Shown here piece by piece: positions 24,015-37,200 of a DNA stretch of 64,000 nucleotides. The notes beneath the pieces were generated by a model. That model was not told the DNA's origin. It saw nothing but the letters and a program-made list of their open reading frames with translations, and did no database searches. The stretch spans positions 43,562,424 to 43,626,423 of the forward strand of contig NC_054881.1 of the NCBI RefSeq assembly GCF_018320785.1. The letters are read 5' to 3'. Source of the DNA: Cheilinus undulatus. Taxonomy: Eukaryota; Chordata; Actinopteri; Labriformes; Labridae. Every line of letters begins with the position of its first letter. Within the stretch, counting starts at the first letter, position 1. The translations under genes were made by a program, and so were the position numbers.

Positions 24015-24360
24015 GTTATTTGTAATAATAATAATTATTATTATTATTAGTATTATTATAACAATAATAACAACAACAATGATAATAATCAAAAATAATA
24101 TTAACAATAATAATAATAATAACAATAACAACAACAACAAAACAACAACAATAATAATAATATTGTTAATAATAATGATAATGATAATAATAATAACAAC
24201 AATATTCATATTAATAATAATAATAATAATAATAATAATGATAATTACAATGAAAATAACAACAATAATAAAATAATCTTAATAATAATAATAATCATAA
24301 CAATAATAACAACAATAATATTAATATTAATAATAATAATAATGTTAATGATGATAATAT
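24015..24360. repeat. Imperfect (AAT/AAC)n trinucleotide tract
   Basis: Nearly continuous AAT, AAC and ATT triplets over about 345 bp, with scattered substitutions. Confidence 0.9.
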
Positions 24361-25610
24361 GTTTATTTTTAATGGGTGACAGTGTGTAAAGGCATTGATC
24401 AAACAGAGGAAATAAAAACCCGGCAGCTCCAGATTTAGTAAATCACTAGTTCTGATCTTTAGTCCCACATAAACACATGAAATCCCACCGGGCAGGGAGG
24501 ACAAACACCTGACCCACCACAGCTGGGAAGGTAAAGAACATAAATAATACCAGCAGTTATTTTAACACTTCTCAAAAACAAAGCTTCAAAGTGCTTTATG
24601 AGGGCAGAAACACGTTAAAGAAATCATTTTAAAAAGACGTAGAGACAGATAATAACTCTACAGCAAAGAGGAAAAAAATTTAAAGACATAAAATGAATTT
24701 AAAAGAATTCTACAGGGCATTAAATTATTTAAAAGAAATTCTAAAATCCAGTTTTAAACAAACTAAAAATGAAATAAAACTTGGGATTATCACACAACAC
24801 CATTCATTTTAACTTCACTGAAAAAAAATCAAACAATACAGACACCGTGCCAACAAAGACCTGTTACTGATGAATTTATTATTGTTTAGTTTAAATGTGT
24901 GGACAGTCTCCTGCAGACTGTCTAAAACTGCACAATAACATCAGCAACAACGGACAAGAGGCCAGAGCTGGAGAGGAAGGGGCTTCCTCCATAGTTCTTA
25001 TTTTCTACAAACATATTTTAGATGAGAGCTTAAACAGTTTCATAGAGAAGACTGAGTAAAGGAAACCTGACAAAAAATTAAATTAATACCTTTATAAGTA
25101 ATACTTGAAAAAAACTTCTCTTTGGAAATAATCTCCAAACTGCTGACAGATAAAACTGTCTTTGAGTCTCACAAAACATTTTCTTTTATTATTTTAAATA
25201 AAAGAAAAGATTTAAAATCCCCCCAACCAGACAGGAAATATGACAACATGAATATTCATTCATCTAAGGATGTTACAGGTCAAATTAAAATTAAAGTTGG
25301 TTGTAGGTTTTTATTTTTAGACTGGAGACCAGAGACTGTCTTTGTCTTTGACAACGAGCTGATTCATCCCCCATCCCCCTCTGGTGTTTTTGTAGTGCTT
25401 CAGTTCACCACCAGGTGGCGCTGAGGTGCACTAACAGCCACAGACAGTTGATCATTACAGAGAAAATTCAGGTCCTACTGTCTGCTTTGAGCCACAGGAA
25501 TGTGGAATATTTATTCATCTAAATATCAAAAGTCATCTCAGGATTAAGACGACAGAATTTCACAATATTTCAAAAAAGATCAGAGTTTTGTTTCCTCGAA
25601 TCTGTGGAGA
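24361..25610. other. Intergenic sequence upstream of marchf3
   Basis: AT-rich; no gene recognised. A 100-codon frame at 25122-25424 has no domain. Confidence 0.45.
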
Positions 25611-25618
25611 AAAGGTTA

Positions 25619-26240
25619 AGGTAAAGGTTAGACTGAGGTTCTGTTAAACCCTCAGATAAAGGTTGGACTGAGGTTCTGTTAAACCCTCAGGTAAAGGTTA
25701 GACTGAGGTTCTGTTAAACCCTCAGGTAAAGGTTAGACTGAGGTTCTGTCAAACCCTCAGGTAAAGGTTAGACTGAGGTTCTGTCAAACCCTCAGGTAAA
25801 GGTCGGACTGAGGTTCTGTCAAACCCTCAGGTAAAGGTCGGACTGAGGTTCTGTCAAACCCTCAGGTAAAGGTCGGACTGAGGTTCTGTCAAACCCTCAG
25901 GTAAAGGTCGGACTGAGGTTCTGTTAAACCCTCAGGTAAAGGTTAGACTGAGGTTCTGTCAAACCCTCAGATAAAGGTGAGACTGAGGTTCTGTCAAACC
26001 CTCAGGTAAAGGTTAGACTGAGGTTCTGTCAAACCCTCAGGTAAAGGTTAGACTGAGGTTCTGTCAAACCCTCAGGTAAAGGTTAGACTGAGGTTCTGTC
26101 AAACCCTCAGGTAAAGGTTAGACTGAGGTTCTGTCAAACCCTCAGGTAAAGGTTAGACTGAGGTTCTGTTAAACCCTCAGGTAAAGGTTAGACTGAGGTT
26201 CTGTTAAACCCTCAGGTAAAGGTTAGACTGAGGTTCTGTA
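25619..26240. repeat. 35-bp minisatellite, about 18 copies
   Basis: Unit: AGGTAAAGGTTAGACTGAGG then TTCTGTTAAACCCTC. The variants (GGTTAG/GGTCGG and CTGTTAA/CTGTCAA) are clustered, with a GGTCGG block in the middle copies, which indicates local copy expansion. Confidence 0.95.
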
Positions 26241-27145
26241 GTTCCTGTGAGATCTGTTGAAGCCTCTTCGATGGTTAACTAGTCTGGAGGTTTGTTTAAC
26301 TAAAACGTGTTGACTTTTGTTTTTCTCCAAAGTTTCTGTTTGCTTTTTCCAGTTTTTTTCTCTCTGTTTACAAACCAACACGTTCCTGAGCGGTTCTCTA
26401 CGGTGGCCCTCAAGGGTCACTGCTAAAACCCTTTAGTAAAACCACGGATGGATACAGACAGAGAGATTAGACAGACAGCTGATCATTCAAAGTTACTTCA
26501 GATGGAAAAAGGACTGGCATTGGTCCAGATCAAACATTTAATTTATAAAGTAGCTCCTGATTGGTTAAACGGGTCTCAGTCAGCCCCCGTACCAGCAGAG
26601 CCTCCACGTCTATAAAGCTGTCAGATCCATTTAAAGGGCCTTTCCCTGCAGCTCTGCTGAGATTTTAGACTTTTTTAGGGGCTGAAGTCTCTTTAGTTTT
26701 TCTCTCAGATCTTCTGAAATGACAGAAACAGGCCAAACATCCTGCAGGTTTCAGGTGTTTGTCCAAACCTTTGCAAAGATCTTGATTTAATGTTCAGCCG
26801 TTGTTTAGAACCCTGCAGTAATAATTCAAAGATAACGCCATTAGTCTGTTATAACAGCTGAGAGCTGCTGTAAGGCTGAGGGGTCTAACATGACTGAGAC
26901 CGCCGTATCACAGCTGAGAGGCAGAAAAATGCTCAGCTACGTACGACAGCATCAGGATCCGGAGGAAACGTGCTGCTGAGTCTGAGCGGACATCAGAGCT
27001 CTGGAAAGAACAGGAAGTTTGAGTTTTACGTTCTGAGGAGAGAAATCAGACCAGCAACAGAATCCTGTAAACCAGGATTTTACAGAAGTGCCCTTTAATT
27101 TACTAAACCAAATGATCACAGTCACGGTTTATTTAAAGTCTCTGG
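26241..27145. other. Intergenic sequence
   Basis: No gene or repeat recognised. Confidence 0.5.
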
Positions 27146-27215
27146 AGCACGTCTCCTCTTCATCACAGAAACAAGGTTTAAAAACGATGAAGCTGTGATG
27201 AAGAGGAGACGTGCT
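27146..27215. repeat. Perfect 23-bp inverted repeat with 24-base loop
   Basis: Left arm 27146-27168 (AGCACGTCTC...CATCACAG) and right arm 27193-27215 (CTGTGATG...GAGACGTGCT) are exact reverse complements. As RNA this would form a continuous 23-bp stem with a 24-nt loop. No extension of pairing outside the arms. Confidence 0.9.
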
Positions 27216-27584
27216 GCTAGAGCAGTAAGGAGGGAGCTCCCTGGAGCCTTCATCACTCCCAGAGGATGAGGAGGGCTGGGCTAGTCCTCTCCATGCCCGT
27301 TCTTATCTGTTCTGTCCTAGAAGCTGAACGTTCCAGTGCCTTCCTCCTGCTCAGGGATGAGTCTGCATGTGTGCACACTCCCTGCAGACTCTCCTCATGT
27401 CTGCTGATTAGATTTAGTCTGCAGAGCTGATCTTCTCTGTTCATGTGACTCTGGTTTGTTTCCTCTCAGATGATCGCTCCATCAGCCTGAAGGAGAGGAG
27501 CTCAGGTCTGGTCTGGTTCTCTGAGTCTGGATGGGTTTGACTGATCCTATGCATGTCTACAGTCCCTCAGTCAGCTCTGATTAG

Positions 27585-28682
27585 ACCTCCTCTCTCTCTC
27601 TCTCTCTACCCCCCTCCCCTCTCTCTCTACCCACCCCCCCCCCCCAACTCTCTCTCTCTTTCTCCCTCTCTCTCTACGCCCCCCCAACTCTCTCTCTTTC
27701 TACTTCCTCTCTCTCTACCCCCCCAACTCTCTCTCCCTCTCTCCCCTCTCTCTCTCCCTCTCTCTCTACCCCCCAACTTTCTCTCTCTCTCTACCCCCCA
27801 CTCTCTCCCTTCTCTCTCTCTCTCTCTACCCCCTCCAACTCTCTCTCTCTCTTTCCCTCTCTCTCTACTTCCTCTCTCCCCTCTCTCTCTCCCCTCCCAT
27901 CTCTCTCTCGCTCTACTCCCCCCTCCCCCACTCTCTCCCCCTCTCTCTCTCCCTACACCCAACTCTCACTCTCTCTCTCCCTCTCTCTCTACCCCTCAAC
28001 TCTCTCTCTCTCCCCCCCTCTCTCTCTTTCTCTCTCTCTCCCCTCTCTCTCTCTCTCTCTCTCCCCTATCTCTTTCTCTCTCCTCTCTCTCTCCTCTCTC
28101 TCCCTCCTCTCTCTTTCTCTCTCTCTCCCCTCCTCTCTCTCTCTTTCTCTCTCTCTCCTCTCTCTCTCTCTCTCCCCTATCTCTTTCTCTCTCTCTCTCT
28201 CCCTCTCTCTCTCTTTCTTCCCCCTCCCCTCTCTCCTCTCTCTCCCCTCTCTCTCTCTCCCCCCCATCTCTTTCTCTCTCTCTCTCCCTCTCTCTCTCCC
28301 CCTCCCTCTCTCTCTTTCTCCCCTCTCCCCTCTCTCTCTTTCTCTCTCTCTCCTCTCTCTCTCTCTCCCTCTCTCTCTCCTCTCTCTCTCCCTCTCTCCC
28401 CCTTTCTCTCTCTCTCCCTCTCTGTCCCCTCTCTCTCTTTCCCTCTCTTTCTCTCTCTCTCTCTCCCGTTCTCTCTCCCCTCTCTCGCTCTTTCCCTCTC
28501 TCTTTCTCACGCTCTCTCTTTCTCTCTCTCTCTCCCCTCTCTCTCCCCTCCCCTCTCTCTCTTTCTCTCTCTCTCCTTCTCTCTCTCTCCTCCCTCTCTC
28601 CCCCCTCTCTCTCTCTTTCCCTTTCTCTTTCTCTCTCTCTCCCTTCTCTCTCTCTCTCTCTCTCTCTCCTCCCTCTTTCCCT
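27585..28682. repeat. About 1.1 kb polypyrimidine (CT)n-type tract
   Basis: An almost pure C/T strand of (CT)n with runs of C and T. The early part is organised as CTCTCTCTAC CCCC CCAACT blocks, the later part as CTCTCTCTTT and CCCCTCTC. The complementary strand is pure G/A. The 377-codon Ser/Leu/Pro frame on + and the Arg/Glu frames on - follow from the composition alone. Confidence 0.97.
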
Positions 28683-29035
28683 CTGACTTTATCTGATTTT
28701 TAAACTGGAAGCGCCTCGTTGGACCCACCCACTAGTCTCCATAGCAACGGTCACATGATTCAACCTCCACATGAAAACATTGGCAAGTTACCCACAGTTA
28801 GCAGACAGCAGGAAGTGTAGGGAGCGCCCCTTTCAAAATAAAGGCCCCTTAGGTTATGAAACCTCCAGACAGCCTCAGACATGTTCTTCTGGTTGGTTGT
28901 TTTTAATTCAATAGGGGAAAAACGGCTGAAAGGGTCAATAATGACTGAACTTATTAGACTGGGCTTTAGCACAGACTCCTCCCTTTAATGAATCTGTGAG
29001 TGTCAGCGAAGTTTCATCAGAGAAATCATTAACAA
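28683..29035. other. Unique sequence between two microsatellite tracts
   Basis: About 350 bp with no coding signal. It includes CACCCACTAGTCTCC and AAAGGCCCCTT, which read like fish repeat fragments. Confidence 0.4.
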
Positions 29036-30090
29036 TAGATTACTACAACAACTGCTACTACAACTACTACAACTACTACAACTGCTACTACAACTACTAC
29101 AACTACAACTACTACAACTGCTACTTCAACTACTACAACTACTAAAACTGCTACTACAACTACTACAACTACAACTACTACAACTGCTACTACAACTACT
29201 ACAACTACTACTACTGCTACTACTGCTTCTACTACTGCTACTACAACTACTACAACTACAACTGCTACTACAACTACTACAACTACTACAACTACTACTA
29301 CTGCTACTACTGCTTCTACTACTGCTACTACTGCTGCTCCTGCTACAACTGCAGCTGCTGCTGCACTGCTGCACAACTGCTGCACTACTACTGCTGCTGC
29401 TGCTGCTACTACTGCTTCTACTGCTGCTGCTCAACTACTGCACTGCAACTGCTACTGCTGCTGCACTGCTGCGGCTGCTGCAACTACTACTACTGCTGCA
29501 ACTGCTACTACTGCTGCTGCACTACTGCTACTGCAGCTGCTACAACTACAACTACTGCAACTGCTACCAACTACTACAACTGCTGCAGCTGCTACAACTA
29601 CTACAACTGCTACTGCAACTGCTACAACTGCTACTGCAAACTGCTACTGCAACTACTACAACTGCTACAACTGCTGCTGCAGCTGCTGCTACAACTGCTA
29701 CAACTGCTGCAACTGCTACTACCTGCTGCAACTACTACTACAACTACTACAACTGCTACTACAACTACTACAACTGCTACTACAACTACTACAACTACTA
29801 CAACTACTACAACTACTACAACTGCTACTACAACTACTACAACTGCTACTACAACTACTACAACTACTACAACTGCTACTACAACTACTACAACTGCTAC
29901 TACAACTACTACAACTACTACAACTGCTACTACAACTACTACAACTGCTACTACAACTACTACAACTACTACAACTGCTACTACAACTACTACAACTACT
30001 ACAACTGCTACTACAACTACTACAACTACTACAACTGCTACTACTACTACTACAACTACTACAACTGCTACTACTACTACTACTACTATT
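29036..30090. repeat. About 1 kb (CTA/CAA/CTG)n trinucleotide tract
   Basis: Imperfect trinucleotide array of ACAACTACT and ACTGCTACT blocks. The middle part (29330-29730) is richer in CTGCTG. The right part (29740-30080) shows a clear higher period of 18-30 bp combining ACAACTACT with GCTACT. Confidence 0.95.
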
Positions 30091-30184
30091 CAATTTAAAT
30101 AGAAAGCCAAATAACTTTAATTTAGGGCAGTAGAAAATTCCTATATGACACATAAACAGTTCATTAATCTTATTCTTTGGAAAT

Positions 30185-31015
30185 AATAAATAAACAAATA
30201 CATAGCCTACATACATACCTACCTATATAAATAAATAAATAAATAAATGAATAAATGAATGAATGAATGAATGAATGAATGAATAGATAATAGATAGATG
30301 GATAAATAAATAAATAAAAATAAATAAATAAATAAATAAAGATAAATAAATTAACAAACAAGTAAATAAACGAATAACTAACTAACTAACTAAATGAATG
30401 AATGAATAAATAAATAAATAACAATTAACTAAATGAATGAATAAATAAATAAATAATAAATAACTAAATGAATGAATAAATGAATGAATGAATGAATGAA
30501 TGAATGAATGAATAGATAATAGATAGATAGATAAAAATAAATAAATAAATAAATAAATAAAGATAAATAAATTAACAAACAAATAAATAAACGAATAACT
30601 AACTAACTAACTAAATGAATGAATAAATAAATAAATAATAAATAACTAAATGAATGAATAAATAAATAAATAATAAATAACTAAATGAATAAATAAATAA
30701 ATAAATAATAAATAACTTAATTAATGAATAAATAAATAAATAATAAATAACTAAATGAATGAATAAATAAATAAATAATAAATAACTAAATGAATAAATA
30801 AATAAATAAATAATAAATAACTTAATTAATGAATAAATAAATAAATAATAAATAACTAAATGAATGAATAAATAAATAAATAATAAATAACTTAATTAAT
30901 GAATAAATAAATAAATAATAAATAACTTAATTAATGAATAAATAAATAAATAATAAATAACTTAATTAATGAATAAATAAATAAATAGTAAATAACTAAA
31001 TGAATAAATGAATGA
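30185..31015. repeat. (AAAT/GAAT)n tetranucleotide tract with duplicated blocks
   Basis: Tetranucleotides AATA, TGAA and ACTA in long arrays. A block around TAGATAATAGATAG followed by AAATAAAG and TTAACAAAC occurs twice (about 30285-30375 and 30512-30600), and a 50-60 bp AATAACTTAATTAATG block recurs from 30715 on. Confidence 0.95.
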
Positions 31016-31223
31016 ATAGCTATCACAGAAAAGCGTAGAGAAAAGCTGAATCCCTGAAGAGCCTTGCTGCCGGCTCTTATTTTGAAGGTCTGCTGCTCCT
31101 GTTCCGGTGTGTTCCCGCCTGTTTGTCCCTCCCTGCCTCTGTTTATCACCTGAACATGTTGTTGCTCTCTCAGTCACCAGCTCAGCCTCCACCGACCCCT
31201 CGCTCCTCTCTCTCCCCGCAGAC
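31016..31223 (+). promoter_or_regulatory. slc27a6: slc27a6 5' flank / 5' UTR
   Basis: This is the only non-repetitive sequence between the tetranucleotide tract and the slc27a6 start. It becomes C- and CpG-richer toward exon 1, and the exon itself is GC-rich. A splice-acceptor-like stretch (CTCTCTCCCCGCAG) ends at 31221, two bases before the ATG, so the 5' UTR may be joined from an upstream exon I cannot see. No TATA box was recognised. Confidence 0.4.
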
Positions 31224-34200
31224 ATGTCGCTGTCCCTGGGCTGGATCTCCGCGCTGTTCGCGGGCTTTTTCTCCGCGCATGTGCTCCAGACTCTGTGCTA
31301 CCCGTACTTCTGGAGGGACCTTCTCTTCCTCCTGAAGGTGGTCCGTTACGGGCTGAAGATCGAGCTCTCCAAGCTCACCTCCTCCGTGCACACGGTGCTG
31401 GATCGGTTCGTGGAGCAGGCGCAGAGGATCCCCGACAGACCCTTCGTCATCTACGATGGAAGCGCGCACACGTACCGGGACGTGGACCTGCGCAGCAACA
31501 GGTTCGCTCAGGTGTTCTCTGAGCAGGTGAAGTTAAAGAGGGGGGACTGCGTGGCTCTGCTCATGAGTAACGAGCCGGACTTCCTGTGCGCCTGGTTCGG
31601 CTTGGCTAAGGCGGGCTGCTCGGTGGCTTTCCTCAACACCAACATCAAATCCAGGTCCCTGCTGCACTGCTTCAACTGCTGCGGAGCCAGGACCCTCATC
31701 GTGGGCTCAGGTAGGCGGCTCACCTGTGCATGACGTCACATGGTGTGTTCAGGGCCAGCGTTTGACTCATTTAGCTTGACATGACATTCAGAGATGTTTC
31801 TGAGGAAGAGGAGGGCTCTGAGGACAAACTGACAGATTTACCTGCTGGTTCCAGCAGCAAGAAAAGGTGAGATCCACCGACACCATCAGGGAGGGCCCAC
31901 ATGAAACAAGCCCGGAACGACTGTCAGAAAACCGCCGCACAGTTTCAACCAGACTGAAGGCTGAAGAAAAAGGCTCCATGTGACCCTCAGAGGTTTTATT
32001 GATCACGATCTTTAAAGTTCCTCTGCTTTATTTTCATCAGTCTGCTTTGATTTTAGCTGATATACAGAAATATAAACCTTGGTATGTGGCCGATCATCGC
32101 TCTGATCGATTATTGATGTCCATATGTGGCCAATCATCGCTCTGATTGATTATTGATGTCCATATGTGGCCGATCATCGCTCTGATCGATTATTGATGTC
32201 CATATGTGGCCGATCATCGCTCTGATCGATTATTGATGTCCATATGTGGCCGATCATGGCTCTGATCGATTATTGATGTCCATATGTGGCCGATCATCGC
32301 TCTGATCGATTATTGATGTCCATATGTGGCCGATCATCGCTCTGATCGATTATTGATGTCCATATGTGGCCGATCATCGCTCTGATTGATTATTGATGTC
32401 CATATGTGGCCGATCATCGCTCTGATCGATTATTGATGTCCATATGTGGCCGATCATGGCTCTGATCGATTATTGATGTTGATATGTGGCCGATCATCGC
32501 TCTGATCGATTATTGATGTCCATATGTGGCCGATCATCGCTCTGATTGATTATTGATGTCCATATGTGGCCGATCATCGCTCTGATCGATTATTGATGTT
32601 GATATGTGGCCGATCATCGCTCTGATCGATTATTGATGTTGATATGTGGCCGATCATCGCTCTGATTGATTATTGATGTCCATATGTGGCCGATCATCGC
32701 TCTGATCGATTATTGATGTCCATATGTGGCCGATCATCGCTCTGATCGATTATTGATGTCCATATGTGGCCGATCATCGCTCTGATCGATTATTGATGTT
32801 GATATGTGGCCGATCATCGCTCTGATCGATTATTGATGTCCATATGTGGCCGATCATCGCTCTGATCGATTATTGATGTCCATATGTGGCCGATCATCGC
32901 TCTGATCGATTATTGATGTCCATATGTGGCCGATCATCGCTCTGATCGATTATTGATGTTGATATGTGGCCGATCATCGCTCTGATCGATTATTGATGTT
33001 GATATGTGGCCGATCATCGCTCTGATAGATTATTGATGTCCATATGTGGCGATCATCGCTCTGAATTATTGATGTCCATAGTAACGGCGATCATCGCTTC
33101 TGATCGATTATTGATGTCCATATGTGGCGATCATGGCTCTTGATTGATTATTGATGTCCATATGTGGCCGATCATCGCTCTGATTGATTATTGATGTCCA
33201 TATGTGGCGATCATCGCTCTGATCTGATGTCCATATGGCGATCATGGCTCTGATCGATTATTGATGTCCATATGTGGCGATCATCGCTCTGATCGATTAT
33301 TGATGTTGATATGTGGCGATCATCGCTCTGATCGATTATTGATGTTGATATGTGGCGATCATCGCCTGATTGATTATTGATGTCCATATGTGGCGATCAT
33401 GGCTCTGATCGATTATTGATGTCCATATGTGGCGATCATCGCTCTGATCGATTATTGATGTTGATATGTGGCCGATCATCGCTCTGATTGATTATTGATG
33501 TCCATATGTGGCCGATCATCGCTCTGATTGATTATTGATGTCCATATGTGGCCGATCATCGCTCTGATCGATTATTGATGTCCATATGTGGCCGATCATC
33601 GCTCTGATCGATTATTGATGTCCATATGTGGCCGATCATCGCTCTGATTGATTATTGATGTCCATATGTGGCCGATCATCGCTCTGATCGATTATTGATG
33701 TCCATATGTGGCCGATCATCGCTCTGATCGATTATTGATGTCCATATGTGGCCGATCATGGCTCTGATCGATTATTGATGTCCATATGTGGCCGATCATC
33801 GCTCTGATTGATTATTGATGTCCATATGTGGCCGATCATCGCTCTGATCGATTATTGATGTCCATATGTGGCCGATCATGGCTCTGATCGATTATTGATG
33901 TCCATATGTGGCCGATCATCGCTCTGATCGATTATTGATGTTGATATGTGGCCGATCATCGCTCTGATCGATTATTGATGTTGATATGTGGCCGATCATC
34001 GCTCTGATTGATTATTGATGTCCATATGTGGCCGATCATGGCTCTGATCGATTATTGATGTCCATATGTGGCCGATCATCGCTCTGATCGATTATTGATG
34101 TTGATATGTGGCCGATCATCGCTCTGATTGATTATTGATGTCCATATGTGGCCGATCATCGCTCTGATTGATTATTGATGTCCATATGTGGCCGATCATC

Positions 34201-37200
34201 GCTCTGATCGATTATTGATGTCCATATGTGGCCGATCATCGCTCTGATCGATTATTGATGTTGATATGTGGCCGATCATCGCTCTGATCGATTATTGATG
34301 TTGATATGTGGCCGATCATCGCTCTGATTGATTATTGATGTCCATATGTGGCCGATCATGGCTCTGATCGATTATTGATGTCCATATGTGGCCGATCATC
34401 GCTCTGATCGATTATTGATGTTGATATGTGGCCGATCATCGCTCTGATTGATTATTGATGTCCATATGTGGCCGATCATCGCTCTGATTGATTATTGATG
34501 TCCATATGTGGCCGATCATCGCTCTGATCGATTATTGATGTCCATATGTGGCCGATCATCGCTCTGATTGATTATTGATGTCCATATGTGGCCGATCATC
34601 GCTCTGATTGATTATTGATGTCCATATGTGGCCGATCATCGCTCTGATCGATTATTGATGTCCATATGTGGCCGATCATCGCTCTGATCGATTATTGATG
34701 TCCATATGTGGCCGATCATCGCTCTGATCGATTATTGATGTCCATATGTGGCCGATCATCGCTCTGATTGATTATTGATGTCCATATGTGGCCGATCATC
34801 GCTCTGATTGATTATTGATGTCCATATGTGGCCGATCATCGCTCTGATCGATTATTGATGTCCATATGTGGCCGATCATCGCTCTGATCGATTATTGATG
34901 TCCATATGTGGCCGATCATCGCTCTGATTGATTATTGATGTCCATATGTGGCCGATCATCGCTCTGATCGATTATTGATGTCCATATGTGGCCGATCATC
35001 GCTCTGATCGATTATTGATGTCCATATGTGGCCGATCATCGCTCTGATCGATTATTGATGTCCATATGTGGCCGATCATCGCTCTGATCGATTATTGATG
35101 TCCATATGTGGCCGATCATGGCTCTGATTGATTATTGATGTCCATATGTGGCCGATCATCGCTCTGATTGATTATTGATGTCCATATGTGGCCGATCATC
35201 GCTCTGATCGATTATTGATGTCCATATGTGGCCGATCATGGCTCTGATTGATTATTGATGTCCATATGTGGCCGATCATGGCTCTGATTGATTATTGATG
35301 TCCATATGTGGCCGATCATCGCTCTGATCGATTATTGATGTCCATATGTGGCCGATCATCGCTCTGATCGATTATTGATGTCCATATGTGGCCGATCATC
35401 GCTCTGATTGATTATTGATGTCCATATGTGGCCGATCATCGCTCTGATTGATTATTGATGTCCATATGTGGCCGATCATCGCTCTGATTGATTATTGATG
35501 TCCATATGTGGCCGATCATGGCTCTGATTGATTATTGATGTCCATATGTGGCCGATCATCGCTCTGATCGATTATTGATGTCCATATGTGGCCGATCATG
35601 GCTCTGATCGATTATTGATGTTGATATGTGGCCGATCATCGCTCTGATCGATTATTGATGTCCATATGTGGCCGATCATCGCTCTGATCGATTATTGATG
35701 TCCATATGTGGCCGATCATCGCTCTGATCGATTATTGATGTCCATATGTGGCCGATCATCGCTCTGATCGATTATTGATGTCCATATGTGGCCGATCATC
35801 GCTCTGATTGATTATTGATGTCCATATGTGGCCGATCATCGCTCTGATTGATTATTGATGTCCATATGTGGCCGATCATCGCTCTGATTGATTATTGATG
35901 TCCATATGTGGCCGATCATCACTCTGATTGATTATTGATGCCGATATGTGACCGATCATCGCTCTGATTGATTATTGATGTCCATATGTGGCCGATCATC
36001 GCTCTGATTGATTATTGATGTCCATATGTGGCCGATCATCACTCTGATTGATTATTGATGCCGATATGTGGCCGATCATCGCTCTGATTGATTATTGATG
36101 TCCATATGTGGCCGATCATCGCTCTGATTGATTATTGATGTCCATATTTGGCCGATCATCGCTCTGATCGATTATTGATGTCAATATGTGGCCGATCATC
36201 GCTCTGATTGATTATTGATGTCCATATGTGGCCGATCATCGCTCTGATTGGTTATTGATTATTGATGATTATCGATATCAGCTCTTTGTTTTACTGATAA
36301 CCTCAGAGTCGCTTCCTCATCTCCAGCTCTTCCTCTGTGGCGTACTTTTAACTCTCCAAATGTTCTGTACAACACAATCTGATTGGCTAGAAGTCACATG
36401 ACCACGTGTCCATCACCACTTTGGCCTGGCCGCCACAGACACAGGAAGTGTTTGGAATCTTGAGTTTTCCTGCGGCTGCTGCGTTTGCTCTGTGCCGTTT
36501 CTAATGCTGATCGATCGAAGGCTGAATTTTTTATTTTTCTTTTTTTTTCTTCATATTTTCGATCATTTATTTGTGCTTATGCCACGTTAAGTATATTTTA
36601 TACATCATCATAAATGCATATTGGCTCCTATGATCTAAGGAGGCACCATCTTGGATTTTTGGCTGATATTTTTAGATGAATTTTAGCCGATGCTGATATT
36701 GATACTAGGTCTGGGTAATTAATCAAAAATCAGATTTAATCACAGCATGGCCTGCTACAACTTTCAAATCACAGAAGGGGCAGTATTTCCTTACCGTGAA
36801 ACTTGTGTCAAAATACCGCTTTAAAACTTTTTTTGCAGTAGAGACATTATGCATTACATACCATGCAATTATTTAAGTGCCTTTTTTTTGGAATAGTCTA
36901 CAAAAAAGCTACTTTCTTTATTTTTGTACTTTTTTTCTGATGAATGACATAAAAAATCACTCCCTTTAAGACAAAAATTCATATCCACTTTGCAATACGA
37001 GTCATAATCATCACAATTAGATTTTTTTTTTTTAATTGGTCAGCCCTTGTTTAATCTGATTTTGTGTTGCTTATAATATGGAGGTATTTTTTACTTTTAT
37101 ATAATAGAAAACACATAAAATAAGGAACTTGAGACACAATCGCATATCAAATCACGATCGAAATACTGGGGGGAAAAAATTATTTTCCCAAATCGTTCAG

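Noticed and set aside
27553..28686. 377-codon Ser/Leu/Pro-rich open frame on the + strand, and long Arg/Glu frames opposite
   Set aside because: It lies in a pure (CT)n tract. Absence of stops follows from composition; there is no domain, no start context and no splice signal.
31107..31223. An upstream slc27a6 start giving 39 extra residues
   Set aside because: The extra residues (MCSRLFVPPCLC...) do not resemble the family N-terminus, whereas [12 protein letters not shown] aligns with the FATP hydrophobic start.
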